Of a stretch of DNA of 64,000 nt, positions 35,071-43,433 are shown in pieces; positions within the stretch are counted from its first letter, which is position 1; each line of letters begins with the position of its first letter. The notes under the pieces were generated by a model. The model worked only from the letters and a program-made list of their open reading frames with translations. It did no database searches and had not been told where the DNA came from. The DNA comes from Enterovibrio norvegicus_B (GTDB taxonomy: Bacteria > Pseudomonadota > Gammaproteobacteria > Enterobacterales > Vibrionaceae). The position numbers were made by a program, and so were the translations under genes. The stretch is taken from assembly GCF_002876705.1 (NCBI RefSeq), contig NZ_MDAG01000001.1, forward strand, positions 1 through 64,000, read 5' to 3'.

Positions 35071-36375
35071 GTGAGATCGGGCTTAGACATTCAGTTACGT
35101 GATGCATTTGATTCGTTTGTTAATGCGTTAAAAACAACCCATGAAGAGTACTTTGAAACGCCAATCCGTCTCGTGTCTTTGCAAGAGTGGAAATACGTCG
35201 GCGTTGGCATGGGAGCTAAACCTCCCCAGCTAACAAGCGAAGGGTGTTGGGTTGCATTGCCAAACAACGATGATGAAGCCACGTCGAAAAAGCATTTTTA
35301 TTGCACCGCGCGAGACGCTGACGTTTGGGCGATCAACATGGCAGGTAAAGGGCGAAGAATCGCGGTTGCTCGCAGAGATAAACTGGATGACATGGCAATT
35401 TTGGATCAAGACGCATTTACTGATCATGTCATTTGGGATGCGCCGCTAGGCGAATCCGGCCAAGGCGTGCTGCCCGTCAATCAGATGGTGTTAGACATGG
35501 GCGGTGAAGAACGCGTTTTTCATCTTTGCGGTATGCGTGATGAGAAAGGCAACCTGTCAGTTCATGTAAACAGCCATGAAAAACTGGCATTGACGGCATC
35601 ACGTTATATCGATAACGCCCTCCATTGTTTTGGTGAACGCTGCGCGCAAAGTAAAAACACTGAACAACCCCACTCGGGTGTGTCGCTAGAAAACATGCCA
35701 TTTTTAGCACTTGTTGAGGCGCAGCAAGACAATGATGTGCTTTCCAAGCAATTTCCTTTTCTGCCACCGCTCACGTTTCAAAAGGTAAGAAATGAAATCG
35801 CCAAGTCTCGGCATCTCGTTCAAACCGCGATGAAAAAAGCCGTGTCTGCAACGCGCGTCATGCTACTTGCCGTTCCAAGCGCCTTGGCAGTGTCTGTGTC
35901 GCTATTGTTGATGCTTAGTCTGACATTCAATCCCCAGGGGTCGGCAGGTTTCCTTTCAATGATAGAGCCATTCATAGATGCTTTCATTGGCGCGAAACAA
36001 TCCATTCTGCAGCACTATTTCGCGCTGTGGGAGAATATGACGTATGCCTTCGCGGGGTTGGGGGTCATCGTGATGTTAGTCTCTCAACTTGTCGATTACG
36101 GCGCTAAAAAGTGGAAGAAACAGGGCATGTTATTCCCCGTCGTCGCGAAACTGACGTACTACTGTTTTGTCGCCGCCTTTTTGATTGATCTCTTGTTGCT
36201 CAGCATGAGTGCAGCGACCCCGAACATCTTCTCCGTCGCATTGGCGTTTGCGATGTATCTCTTGCCCATCACGGCCTATATCAGCTTCCAGTTTTTGAAG
36301 AAGAGAGCCGAGAGCAAGGTATTGACACCCTTGAAGGCATTTACTTGGTTCTCTGTTGAGAAGCCTTTGCGATAG
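35071..36375 (+). CDS. Membrane protein with soluble N-terminal domain, unknown
   Basis: A 434-residue protein. The GTG at 35071 has GGAG five bases upstream and is favoured over the TTG nine codons earlier. The first 240 residues are soluble, followed by four hydrophobic segments starting at VMLLAVPSALAVSVSLLLML, the last near IFSVALAFAMYLLPITAYI. No catalytic motif recognised. Base composition is like the core genes. Confidence 0.65.
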   Translation: MRSGLDIQLRDAFDSFVNALKTTHEEYFETPIRLVSLQEWKYVGVGMGAKPPQLTSEGCWVALPNNDDEATSKKHFYCTARDADVWAINMAGKGRRIAVARRDKLDDMAILDQDAFTDHVIWDAPLGESGQGVLPVNQMVLDMGGEERVFHLCGMRDEKGNLSVHVNSHEKLALTASRYIDNALHCFGERCAQSKNTEQPHSGVSLENMPFLALVEAQQDNDVLSKQFPFLPPLTFQKVRNEIAKSRHLVQTAMKKAVSATRVMLLAVPSALAVSVSLLLMLSLTFNPQGSAGFLSMIEPFIDAFIGAKQSILQHYFALWENMTYAFAGLGVIVMLVSQLVDYGAKKWKKQGMLFPVVAKLTYYCFVAAFLIDLLLLSMSAATPNIFSVALAFAMYLLPITAYISFQFLKKRAESKVLTPLKAFTWFSVEKPLR

Positions 36376-36483
36376 AGCAATAAAAAAGAGGGTGGGGTGA
36401 AAGGGTATCGGGGCAGTCACGTTGGGCGAGTGGCTGCCTACATTGTGCCACTGACGTAGCTGCTTACGATGACATGCGGTTTT

Positions 36484-36990
36484 CTATACGCATTTAGACA
36501 GTTCTGACTTATTTGTTTTCCTGAAGCATTCTCGTATTTCTTCGTTCCTATCGTCAGAAATCTTCGTGGAGGGAAACCATGCCGTATTTCTTTTGAAGTT
36601 TCTTATGCACTCATAAATGTCTGGCGTGTCATCGTGATAGTGATTGCATACTCCTCTCCAGCCGGGATGAAGACGCTCAATGGTGATCACATCGAAAAGG
36701 TTCTGAAGGCGGTGTTCGCATTCTTTTGTTTGTGAGTAGTGAACCTTTCCACATTTTTTGTAAATGATAACGTCTTTTTTAGGTGTAGATGCCGCACTCC
36801 CGAAGGCACTAACGAAGCTGATATTATGCTCGATACTGAAATCAAGATTGCGTTCAAGCTCAGACAAGTCAGTATTTATAATATATCCGGTTGATTCATC
36901 TTTATAATCGGACGCGTAATAAGATTTAAAAACGCTCACGCAGGCAATGGCGACTAAACCGAAAAAACCGGCACTGTATATATTCATCAC
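36484..36990 (-). CDS. Hypothetical protein with N-terminal membrane anchor
   Basis: A 168-residue protein with a short hydrophobic N-terminus (AGFFGLVAIACVSVF) and a periplasmic domain with six Cys (KKCGKV, KECEH, GVCNHY, YECIR, RECFRK, SKCV), suggesting disulfides. AT-rich compared with the genes to the left. No family recognised. It stands at the left edge of the second accessory region. Confidence 0.6.
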   Translation of the reverse strand: MMNIYSAGFFGLVAIACVSVFKSYYASDYKDESTGYIINTDLSELERNLDFSIEHNISFVSAFGSAASTPKKDVIIYKKCGKVHYSQTKECEHRLQNLFDVITIERLHPGWRGVCNHYHDDTPDIYECIRNFKRNTAWFPSTKISDDRNEEIRECFRKTNKSELSKCV

Positions 36991-37198
36991 TTCTCGGCAT
37001 CATTCTTCGGTGCTCGGGGTTCTCCGCACCTAATTCATTGTTTTTAATCATGCCTGAGTTGATCAAAGGCTTGATGTGTCAATATTGAAAATACCTGAAG
37101 TTGATTGCCTCAATGAGCGCCTTTGGTTTTGCATCCAAATCCTGCCTAGTTCCCCGCTATCTCATCTGTTCACCCCAACGTAGTTGTTATTCTGGCTA

Positions 37199-37210
37199 GG
37201 GTGTGGGTCC
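37199..37210. repeat. RAYT-type terminal sequence at the end of an IS3 fragment
   Basis: GGTGTGGGTCCC followed by GCTTATTAC resembles the right end at 40737 (CGTGTCCCGCTTATTC). It lies just past the point where the IS3 OrfA is cut off, so a RAYT-related end may have caused the break. Confidence 0.45.
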
Positions 37211-37219
37211 CGCTTATTA

Positions 37220-37420
37220 CTACTGCTCTGGCGTTAAGGCTTTGGAAGCTGGTGTACTACCGCCACGCACTTGTTCAAGTTTTGTGAGCCTGAGCCTGAG
37301 TCCCGTTTCACCGACCTTTAATGAGCGGCTAGTTTCAGCAATTGAATGCCCTTGGTCAAGCATCAAACAGGCTGCTTCCAGTTTAAATTCAGCGGAGAAT
37401 GAACGACGTTGTCTTGTCAT
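37220..37420 (-). pseudogene. IS3-family transposase OrfA, 3'-truncated
   Basis: The 66 residues begin MTRQRRSFSAEFKLEAACLM, the classic IS3 OrfA helix-turn-helix opening, and stop after SKALTPEQ, where a full OrfA would go on for about 30 residues and be followed by OrfB. The expected LRRW in recognition helix 2 is altered (LRLRL). The upstream IS end (TGGTTTAATGAAGCCGGACA on the minus strand, near 37485) is present. OrfB is missing. Confidence 0.82.
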
Positions 37421-37722
37421 AGAGCACCTCTTTCTTTGGTGGTGGCTTTACCACCTTAAATGGTGTCCGGCTTCATTAAACCACTACAAAATTATTGTGT
37501 GCCGGTAGGCTGTTTTAGATAGGAGATTTAGAGATCGTTGGGGATCGTATTTTTCATCTTAAACGAATAAAAAAATCTATATAGCAGGGCTAGTTCCTAT
37601 CGTATCTTTTAGATGGCTATCACATATTTTCCTAAGGTTTCAGTACGACTAGTTAAATGAGAGGTTGCATAGTGCAACCTCTAAAGTGGGTGTAGTCCTG
37701 CGATGCCATTTGTTTAACCGAA

Positions 37723-39663
37723 CTATTGTAAATTCTTAGCTATCTCGTCAACTAACAATCTAGCTCCGTGAATAGACAGGTGGTCATCATCATAATAATA
37801 TATTTCTGACGATGATTTCCCATAACACCATTTCTCATCACAAAATACCTTACTAGGGTATACCCTATATACGTTATCACCATGAATAGAATCAAAGACA
37901 GAAAATCCTTCTTTGGTAGTATCTAAGTATCTCTTGTATGGCGTTCTAACCTTTAATTCTTTAAAGTCACTATTCATTTGGAAAACAGTAGCGCCTAGTT
38001 TTTGCTTTATATAATTTGGTACTTTTGGTCTATGCTTTGGTATTGAGTAGACAAGAATAATGTTATGGCCTTTTGAAGCCCAGTAATTTAATTTGTTTAT
38101 TACTGATTCTTGCGCATCAGGATGGTCATTACCTTTAAATCTAAAATCAACTCTTATAGAGTAAATGATGTCAAACTTTGTATTGCCGCTATTTTCTATA
38201 TACTCTGCAATTTTTGGTATATTTCTGTTACAGTGTTCAGCAGTTTTACTGATTTCTGTCATGTAGTAGCCATCAATCCCAGAGCAGCTTGCTAGCGAGA
38301 AGTTAGTATAAGTCCATCCTTTTTTCTTTGTTAGTAAGTAAAGATGCTCGCTTAGTATAATTGCATGGCTATCTCCTAGTAGTAATAAATTCCTATCTCC
38401 TTCTCCCATTAGTTTACAAGTGTTCTCAAAGTCCTGATTGGCGCACATTTTAACGCCATCTTCTCGGTAGTATCTATTCCTTTTTAATTGATCAAATGCT
38501 TTTGCTACTACTCCCAACCTTTCTGGATAACCATCTCTCAAAGGGGTGGAAACGGAAAATATAACGCATGAAATTAAGGGGAATAGGAAAGCAAATTTTA
38601 AACCCGGGGATATTTTTTTTCGTCTATAGATATTCTCTATAAAGTAATAGGAGAGGACAGACAGCGCCATGGAAATAGCAACTAAAAATAGAAACTGCCC
38701 TAATGTGAATTCATCGCTCTTAATAAACCTAAAGAAAACGAATATTGGGTTGTGCCACAAATAAAGTGAGTATGAAATTGCCCCCAGCCATACTATAGGT
38801 TTTAGCGTTAGTATTTTGTTAGTAAATTCATGTTCATGAGAAAACATGATAAATAAACAAGTCCCAAGGACCGGTAGCAGGGTTAAAAATGAGGGGTGGC
38901 TTACGCTATGATCAAAACTAACCATAGAGTATAATACTAAAAATACACCTATAATAGGTATAAGTTTGTATGCAAAAGACTCTAAATTACTTTGTCTATA
39001 CTTTTGAAGGCCAGACCTATCATAGAAAGTGACTAAACCACCTATAATTAACTCCCAAGCTCTAGTTGGAAGTAAGTAAAAAGCCATGTCAGGGTCTACT
39101 TTAACTATGGCATTAGTAGCCAATAGTGATAGTAAAGCTAGCCCTAGAAGTATTGGGAATAGGTGGCGAGGAGCCTGTTTGTTGATAATCCAAATTAGGA
39201 ATGGAAATATAATATAAAATTGCCATTCAACAGATAGGCTCCAGGTATGCAGAAGAGGTCTATAAATACTTGCAGAGGCAGTATAACTATCTTCGCCATA
39301 GAAGAAGTGATTTGACCCAAAGAGTAAAGCCGACTGAAGCGACTTAGCGTAAACAATTAAATCATCCGGTAATAGAATTAGATATGCCAATGATGAAGTG
39401 ACAAACAATACAGTGATTAGTATCGGAATGATTCTCTTAGCTCTTCTCCAATAAAAATCTTTGAATGAAAACAGGCCATTTTCCATTTGACTACGAATAA
39501 TCCCAGTAATGAGATAACCTGATAATACAAAGAAAACATCTACACCAAAGAAACCACCTTTGAATATTTGAACGCCAAAAAACTGTAAATTTGCATGATA
39601 AACAATGACAGCTATGACAGCTAAAGCTCGAAGGCCGTCAAGCTCTTTACGATAGGACAACAT
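37723..39663 (-). CDS. Acyltransferase-3 / SGNH two-domain protein (OafA/YrhL type)
   Basis: A 646-residue inner-membrane O-acyltransferase. The N-terminal 350 residues contain the Acyl_transf_3 domain with about ten membrane segments and the opening YRKELDGLRALAVIAVI, then the conserved GGFFGVDVFFVLSGYLIT. The C-terminal 250 residues are an SGNH hydrolase-like domain with GDSHA (LLLLGDSHAIIL) and a late DDDHLS block holding the Asp-x-x-His dyad. Such proteins acetylate O-antigen, capsule or other surface sugars. It is notably AT-rich and flanked by IS and RAYT debris, so recent acquisition is likely. Confidence 0.9.
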   Translation of the reverse strand: MLSYRKELDGLRALAVIAVIVYHANLQFFGVQIFKGGFFGVDVFFVLSGYLITGIIRSQMENGLFSFKDFYWRRAKRIIPILITVLFVTSSLAYLILLPDDLIVYAKSLQSALLFGSNHFFYGEDSYTASASIYRPLLHTWSLSVEWQFYIIFPFLIWIINKQAPRHLFPILLGLALLSLLATNAIVKVDPDMAFYLLPTRAWELIIGGLVTFYDRSGLQKYRQSNLESFAYKLIPIIGVFLVLYSMVSFDHSVSHPSFLTLLPVLGTCLFIMFSHEHEFTNKILTLKPIVWLGAISYSLYLWHNPIFVFFRFIKSDEFTLGQFLFLVAISMALSVLSYYFIENIYRRKKISPGLKFAFLFPLISCVIFSVSTPLRDGYPERLGVVAKAFDQLKRNRYYREDGVKMCANQDFENTCKLMGEGDRNLLLLGDSHAIILSEHLYLLTKKKGWTYTNFSLASCSGIDGYYMTEISKTAEHCNRNIPKIAEYIENSGNTKFDIIYSIRVDFRFKGNDHPDAQESVINKLNYWASKGHNIILVYSIPKHRPKVPNYIKQKLGATVFQMNSDFKELKVRTPYKRYLDTTKEGFSVFDSIHGDNVYRVYPSKVFCDEKWCYGKSSSEIYYYDDDHLSIHGARLLVDEIAKNLQ

Positions 39664-39978
39664 GTAAAAAATAACCTAAAAAAAACTTTTGCCATTGTAT
39701 GAATCATGCAAGAAGAAGCAAGTATTTATATGCACAGTGTTCGGATTATGTAAATAATTATTCTCATTTCGTGACTCGAGCATCTTACTTCCATTCCTGC
39801 TAGTGGATTGAGATTTGTTGCAGGTATAGGTTCTAGTATGATCTCTTTGTGTTCGAGGTTACTGGTTTACGTTGTAGGTAAAGAGATCCATCTGCTGCAT
39901 ATCTCCCTTACACAATTCAGGTTGTAATTCTGGGCAAGGTGGTTAGCCCACTGAGTCAACAATGCCTTCAACAGAGGT
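39664..39978. other. Intergenic, no gene recognised
   Basis: About 310 bases between the acyltransferase and a broken RAYT. No credible coding frame or repeat was recognised. Confidence 0.4.
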
Positions 39979-40551
39979 GAGCGATTAATGTCGATTAGTT
40001 GGTTCATGCGTCTACTGAATCAACACATCGCGTCTGAAGCCAACCGAGAAGACAAATGCACAGGTCATTTCTGGGAGGCGCGGTTCAAAAGCCAAGCGTT
40101 ACTCGATGAAAAAGCCCTTGCGGCGGCGATGGCCTATGTGGATTTGAATCCAATAAGAGCGGCACTAGCAGAGACCCCTGAATCTTCTGCGCACACGCCT
40201 GTTAAAGCGCGTATAGCGTCATTAAAGAAAGAGGAAACCACCGCCCGTCATCTCTTTCCTTTTGTGGGAAACCCTAGAGAACCGATGCCAGAAGGACTGC
40301 CTTTTCGTTTGATGGATTATCTAGAACTCGTTGATTGGACAGGACGTCAATGCCGAGAAGATAAGCGCGGTAATATTGATTGTCGTTAGCCAGACATTCT
40401 TCATCGTTTAGGGTTTAACTCTGATGAGTGGCTTGACACTTATACCCAGGTTGAAAAGGGAACTCTGGTGGGTACTGAAACCTCTGTTAAAAATGCTTTG
40501 CCGCTGCTGGGGCGAAAGCGACTGTGCGGATTTCGAATACCCGCTAGCTAT
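39979..40551 (+). pseudogene. RAYT copy, 5'-truncated with in-frame stop
   Basis: Homology to the intact RAYT starts at about residue 138 (ERLMSISWFMRLLNQHIASE) and runs to the C-terminus (GRKRLCGFRIPAS). The N-terminal third with the HUH motif is missing. A TAG at 40387-40389 interrupts the frame where the intact copy has a Thr after SR. The frame then stays in register. A right end GCGTGTCCCG follows near 40735. It cannot be active. Confidence 0.85.
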
Positions 40552-40754
40552 TACTACCCAACCTCCTTACGTTTTCGAGTTAACGCCGTCTTGGTGGTTT
40601 TCGCCTATCCGAGATTGGCCAATTATCAGTCAATCGTGCATTCTTTCGTTCTTTTTGACTAAAGGCCAGTTGCGCGCTCTTTATCTGGTTCAATAGTGGA
40701 AATTTTGGGGGATACAATCTCTTGTCATCTTAGGGCGCGTGTCCCGCTTATTCT

Positions 40755-40785
40755 TATTGACGCCATAGCCGTTTGGTAGGTGCAG
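40755..40785 (-). other. Truncated attC downstream of the VOC cassette
   Basis: On the minus strand, ACCTACC then AAACGGCTATGGCGTCAATAAG matches the start of the half attC at 18838 (CCTAACAAACGACTATGGCATCAATG). It then runs into the RAYT right end GCGGGACACG. Confidence 0.65.
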
Positions 40786-40805
40786 GTTGCTAAAGCTAAA
40801 TTTGG

Positions 40806-41150
40806 TTATAGCTGCCAGAAGCCATGTTCAATGGAGCCGAGAATATAGATAGCAAACTTACCTTTACCCGGTATTTCCAATGGCGGAACAGCTATTTCAC
40901 CGCCTTGATCTTCAACATGTTTAACTGCTTTTTCGATATCTTCAACCAGGCAGTACGGACGAACAACCGGAGTTTCACTGTCACGAAGAGGAGCGCGAAC
41001 TCCAATAATGCTGCCGTCAGCCAAGACACTCGTTCTCGCACCGCCGAGCATTTCGTCAGGATCACCAAAGCTGATATTTTGAGCCAATTCGTAAGCTGTA
41101 CAAACAGATTCTACATCTGGAGATACGATTTCTAGATATTGTACTTTCAT
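40806..41150 (-). CDS. Cassette gene: VOC/glyoxalase-fold protein
   Basis: A 114-residue protein of the vicinal oxygen chelate superfamily. The opening VQYLEIVSPDVESVCTAYEL and the closing FAIYILGSIEHGFWQL show the paired beta-alpha-beta modules. Metal ligand positions are not conserved well enough to predict a reaction. It sits between a degenerate attC (41190-41277) and a half attC, so it is a gene cassette on the minus strand. Confidence 0.8.
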   Translation of the reverse strand: MKVQYLEIVSPDVESVCTAYELAQNISFGDPDEMLGGARTSVLADGSIIGVRAPLRDSETPVVRPYCLVEDIEKAVKHVEDQGGEIAVPPLEIPGKGKFAIYILGSIEHGFWQL

Positions 41151-41189
41151 TCACTATTCCTTTGATTTTTCCGTTGTACTCAAAAATGC

Positions 41190-41277
41190 ACCTAACGCTG
41201 CCATAAGCCGCAGAGCGTGAAGCCCGTTTTTGCAGGTTTTCTTGCAAAAAAAAAAGGGCGACGTTGTGGCGTAGGTT
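41190..41277 (-). other. Degenerate attC-like site upstream of the VOC gene
   Basis: On the minus strand the R' box GTTAGGT follows CAGC, and the start AACCTACGCC resembles R'' with one base missing. GCCACAA/TTATGGC and CGTCGCCC/GGGC pair as arms. A run of ten A lies between. Confidence 0.5.
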
Positions 41278-41449
41278 GGATGAATTTATTAGCGGTTTCC
41301 TGCATTGAACCATAGGTATTTGTTAAAGACACGCTCTTGGAACCAGGTTTGATTAGTCACACGTTTAATGACTTGCTCTCCAAGACGAATGCAGCGTTGC
41401 TGAGCGATATGATCCCCAAATGATTCAACGACTCGTCACTTATATCTCA

Positions 41450-41566
41450 ATGACTAAAGCTCACTCATCCTTCATCAATATTGGCGCTACTCCCTACTAT
41501 CGCTGCGTCTCGCGTTGTGTGCGTCGTTCATTTGTTGGTGCCTACACCATCGTTAGCAATCGTTAG
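41450..41566 (+). pseudogene. RAYT 5' stub with internal deletion
   Basis: The first 29 residues match the RAYT N-terminus (ATPYYRCVSRCVRRSF), then the sequence jumps to GAYTIVSNR, the region just before the HUH motif in the intact enzyme, and stops. A right end GTGTGTCCCGTTAGTT follows at 41570. It looks like an internally deleted, non-autonomous element. Confidence 0.78.
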
Positions 41567-41625
41567 TTCTTATGTGTGTCCCGTTAGTTGGTTTTTGAAT
41601 GCATGTCCCCACTATAATACTTTTG

Positions 41626-42021
41626 TTAAAGTGGCTGTTTCAACGATACATATTGGCTATTGAATCGAGCTACAAACCATTCCAGTCTTTCTCGAGTCAC
41701 TCTCTGATTGTTTGAATACCAATCATCATTGGCCTCTATTCCAGATAATGTTTCGTCAGTTTGCATTGCTAACCATTCAACAAATTCCGTTTTGGAAGAG
41801 AATGTTTTTATGATCCCGATATACTCCTCTCCAGGTTTATATTGGGTTCCATTGCGCCAAGTGAGCCATTCGTCGAAGTGAGTGTAGTGAAGCAAGCCCT
41901 CTTCGTATACAAAGCCAACACCACAGTAGCCGTAGTGACTGAAATCAAGCGCAATTCCTTTGACTAGCAGGCTATAAACTTTCTCTGCTAGATCTATCCC
42001 AAACTTCTGCTTCTTCTTCAT
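41626..42021 (-). CDS. Hypothetical protein in accessory region
   Basis: A 131-residue soluble protein, Trp- and Tyr-rich (YTHFDEWLTWRNGTQY, EFVEWLAMQ, RLEWFVARF). No recognised motif. It lies between a RAYT stub and a decayed toxin-antitoxin pair and resembles typical cassette proteins, but no attC was found beside it. Confidence 0.6.
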   Translation of the reverse strand: MKKKQKFGIDLAEKVYSLLVKGIALDFSHYGYCGVGFVYEEGLLHYTHFDEWLTWRNGTQYKPGEEYIGIIKTFSSKTEFVEWLAMQTDETLSGIEANDDWYSNNQRVTRERLEWFVARFNSQYVSLKQPL

Positions 42022-42073
42022 TTAAATAAAGTCTTCGGTCAAATATAGAGTCATTGAAATTCGAGGCTCTGCA

Positions 42074-42200
42074 TTATTTACTCAATAGATACTTCCGCAG
42101 TTCACGCTCTTCACGCATGACATACAAGATAAATACAATATCAGCATTTGTTTATAGAACACTCGGCAAGCACTGAATCGAACAGCACTATTTGAGCCAT
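42074..42200 (-). pseudogene. RelE/ParE-type toxin remnant
   Basis: The ATG at 42200 overlaps the end of the antitoxin frame, as in intact pairs. It reads MAQIVLFDSV, then the frame is lost. In another frame the C-terminal ADIVFILYVMREERELRKYL ends at a TAA at 42074, a RelE/ParE-like ending. The central part is deleted, so no toxin can be made. Confidence 0.6.
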
Positions 42201-42445
42201 TGAGACATCTGGTCCTTTGCCTCAACGTGTTTTATCACTCTACCTTCAGCAACGGAACTTTCTCCGCGAGCGATACCTTCCAGTAGCGCAAGGCGATTCT
42301 GCATGAACTCGTATTTTTCGACATCCACGAGGTAGGCTGATGGGTTGCCATCTTAAGTGATCAGAACAGGTTCTTTGCTTTCGCGCAGTTCAAATAAGAT
42401 CTTGGTCGCTTGGTGTTTTAACGACGTCACCAATTCTATTTTCAT
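42188..42445 (-). pseudogene. Phd/YefM-type antitoxin with in-frame stop
   Basis: The frame starts at the ATG at 42445 (MKIELVTSLKHQATKILFEL) and has the Phd/YefM core RESKEPVLIT, a TAA at 42353-42355 where the family has a Glu or similar residue, and then continues in frame as DGNPSAYLVDVEKYEFM to a TAG at 42188. The single stop splits an otherwise complete 85-codon antitoxin gene. Confidence 0.75.
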
Positions 42446-42624
42446 TTACACTACCCCGAAGAAACACTCAAAGTGACACTATTCGATCACTTTGAGTATG
42501 GCAAGATTGAGGCATTTTTGAGTGCCCGTCCCCACTCTACGTTCTAGGGAACAATTGTGAATAAATATCACAATTGTTCGTTTGGGGTTTAGGCGCTTAA
42601 TGCGCCTTTCTTAGTTCATACTTT

Positions 42625-43245
42625 CTAGCGCTCACGTACCAAGAAGTGACCATAATTTGCTTTGTAAGCATTGTCTTTCAGTGCATCGTGCGCCAGTTCC
42701 GCGTAAGTACGTTCTATGCTATTGATCCCAACGGATGGGATCGAGTATTTTTCTGCTGACGAACCCCGCTGGCAGCGAGAGCGAATTGGATATTCTTTAC
42801 ATTGAGAGCCAGTAAATGCAAAGAGTCTTTGATAATCACCATCCCTTGAACTGTAAGTCGCCCCCAAAAGCGCTAAAAATGCGCGAGTGGCTTCTGGCGT
42901 GGCCATTTCGCCATGTTGGAATAAACGATCATCGGTGATCACTAGGCCGGCAGATTCAAAGAGTGCTTGGACTTCAGGTACTGTTGCATGCCGCCAGCCA
43001 TACAAGATTGATAGCGGGTCTTGGGTGAGTAATTTTACACGTTCAATAGTATTCGGTATGTAGTTTGGCATGTCACGGTTGACTGAAGTGTAAGTAACAT
43101 CCAGCCATTCCAATCCAGTGACGTTGTCAACAGTAATTAGGCCATCACCTTCGTGAAGAAAGTCAGCTTCAACAAGGTCTGCATGTGAAGAAGCGGAAAA
43201 AAGAGTGATGGCAAATATAGTAAGACCAAAAAGTACGGTTTTCAT
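42625..43245 (-). CDS. Secreted protein, unknown
   Basis: A 206-residue protein with a signal peptide (FAITLFSASSHA). The segment NVTGLEWLDVTYT near the N-terminus is found in exported proteins of the DUF1566/PEP-CTERM-associated kind, but no PEP-CTERM sorting tail is present. Two Cys (SQCKEY, SRCQRG) may form a disulfide. No enzymatic motif. Confidence 0.65.
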   Translation of the reverse strand: MKTVLFGLTIFAITLFSASSHADLVEADFLHEGDGLITVDNVTGLEWLDVTYTSVNRDMPNYIPNTIERVKLLTQDPLSILYGWRHATVPEVQALFESAGLVITDDRLFQHGEMATPEATRAFLALLGATYSSRDGDYQRLFAFTGSQCKEYPIRSRCQRGSSAEKYSIPSVGINSIERTYAELAHDALKDNAYKANYGHFLVRER

Positions 43246-43433
43246 TTTCTATCCCTCGATAAATGGAAATAGAAGTCTAGGTGACTACTGAAACAATATT
43301 GAATTATTTGTCTATTTTTTTAGACTTTAGTGCACTTTTTGCATTCAACCATTACCACGACAAAAGGGCATATACGGGCTCTCTTTGAACATCACAGAAA
43401 CAAGCACCGAAAGGGGAACAAATAGGAACAAAT

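Noticed and set aside
42585..42615. Weak hairpin (GGCGCTTAATGCGCC) after the secreted protein gene
   Set aside because: The stem is short and T-runs are poor on the relevant strand, so I did not list it as a terminator.
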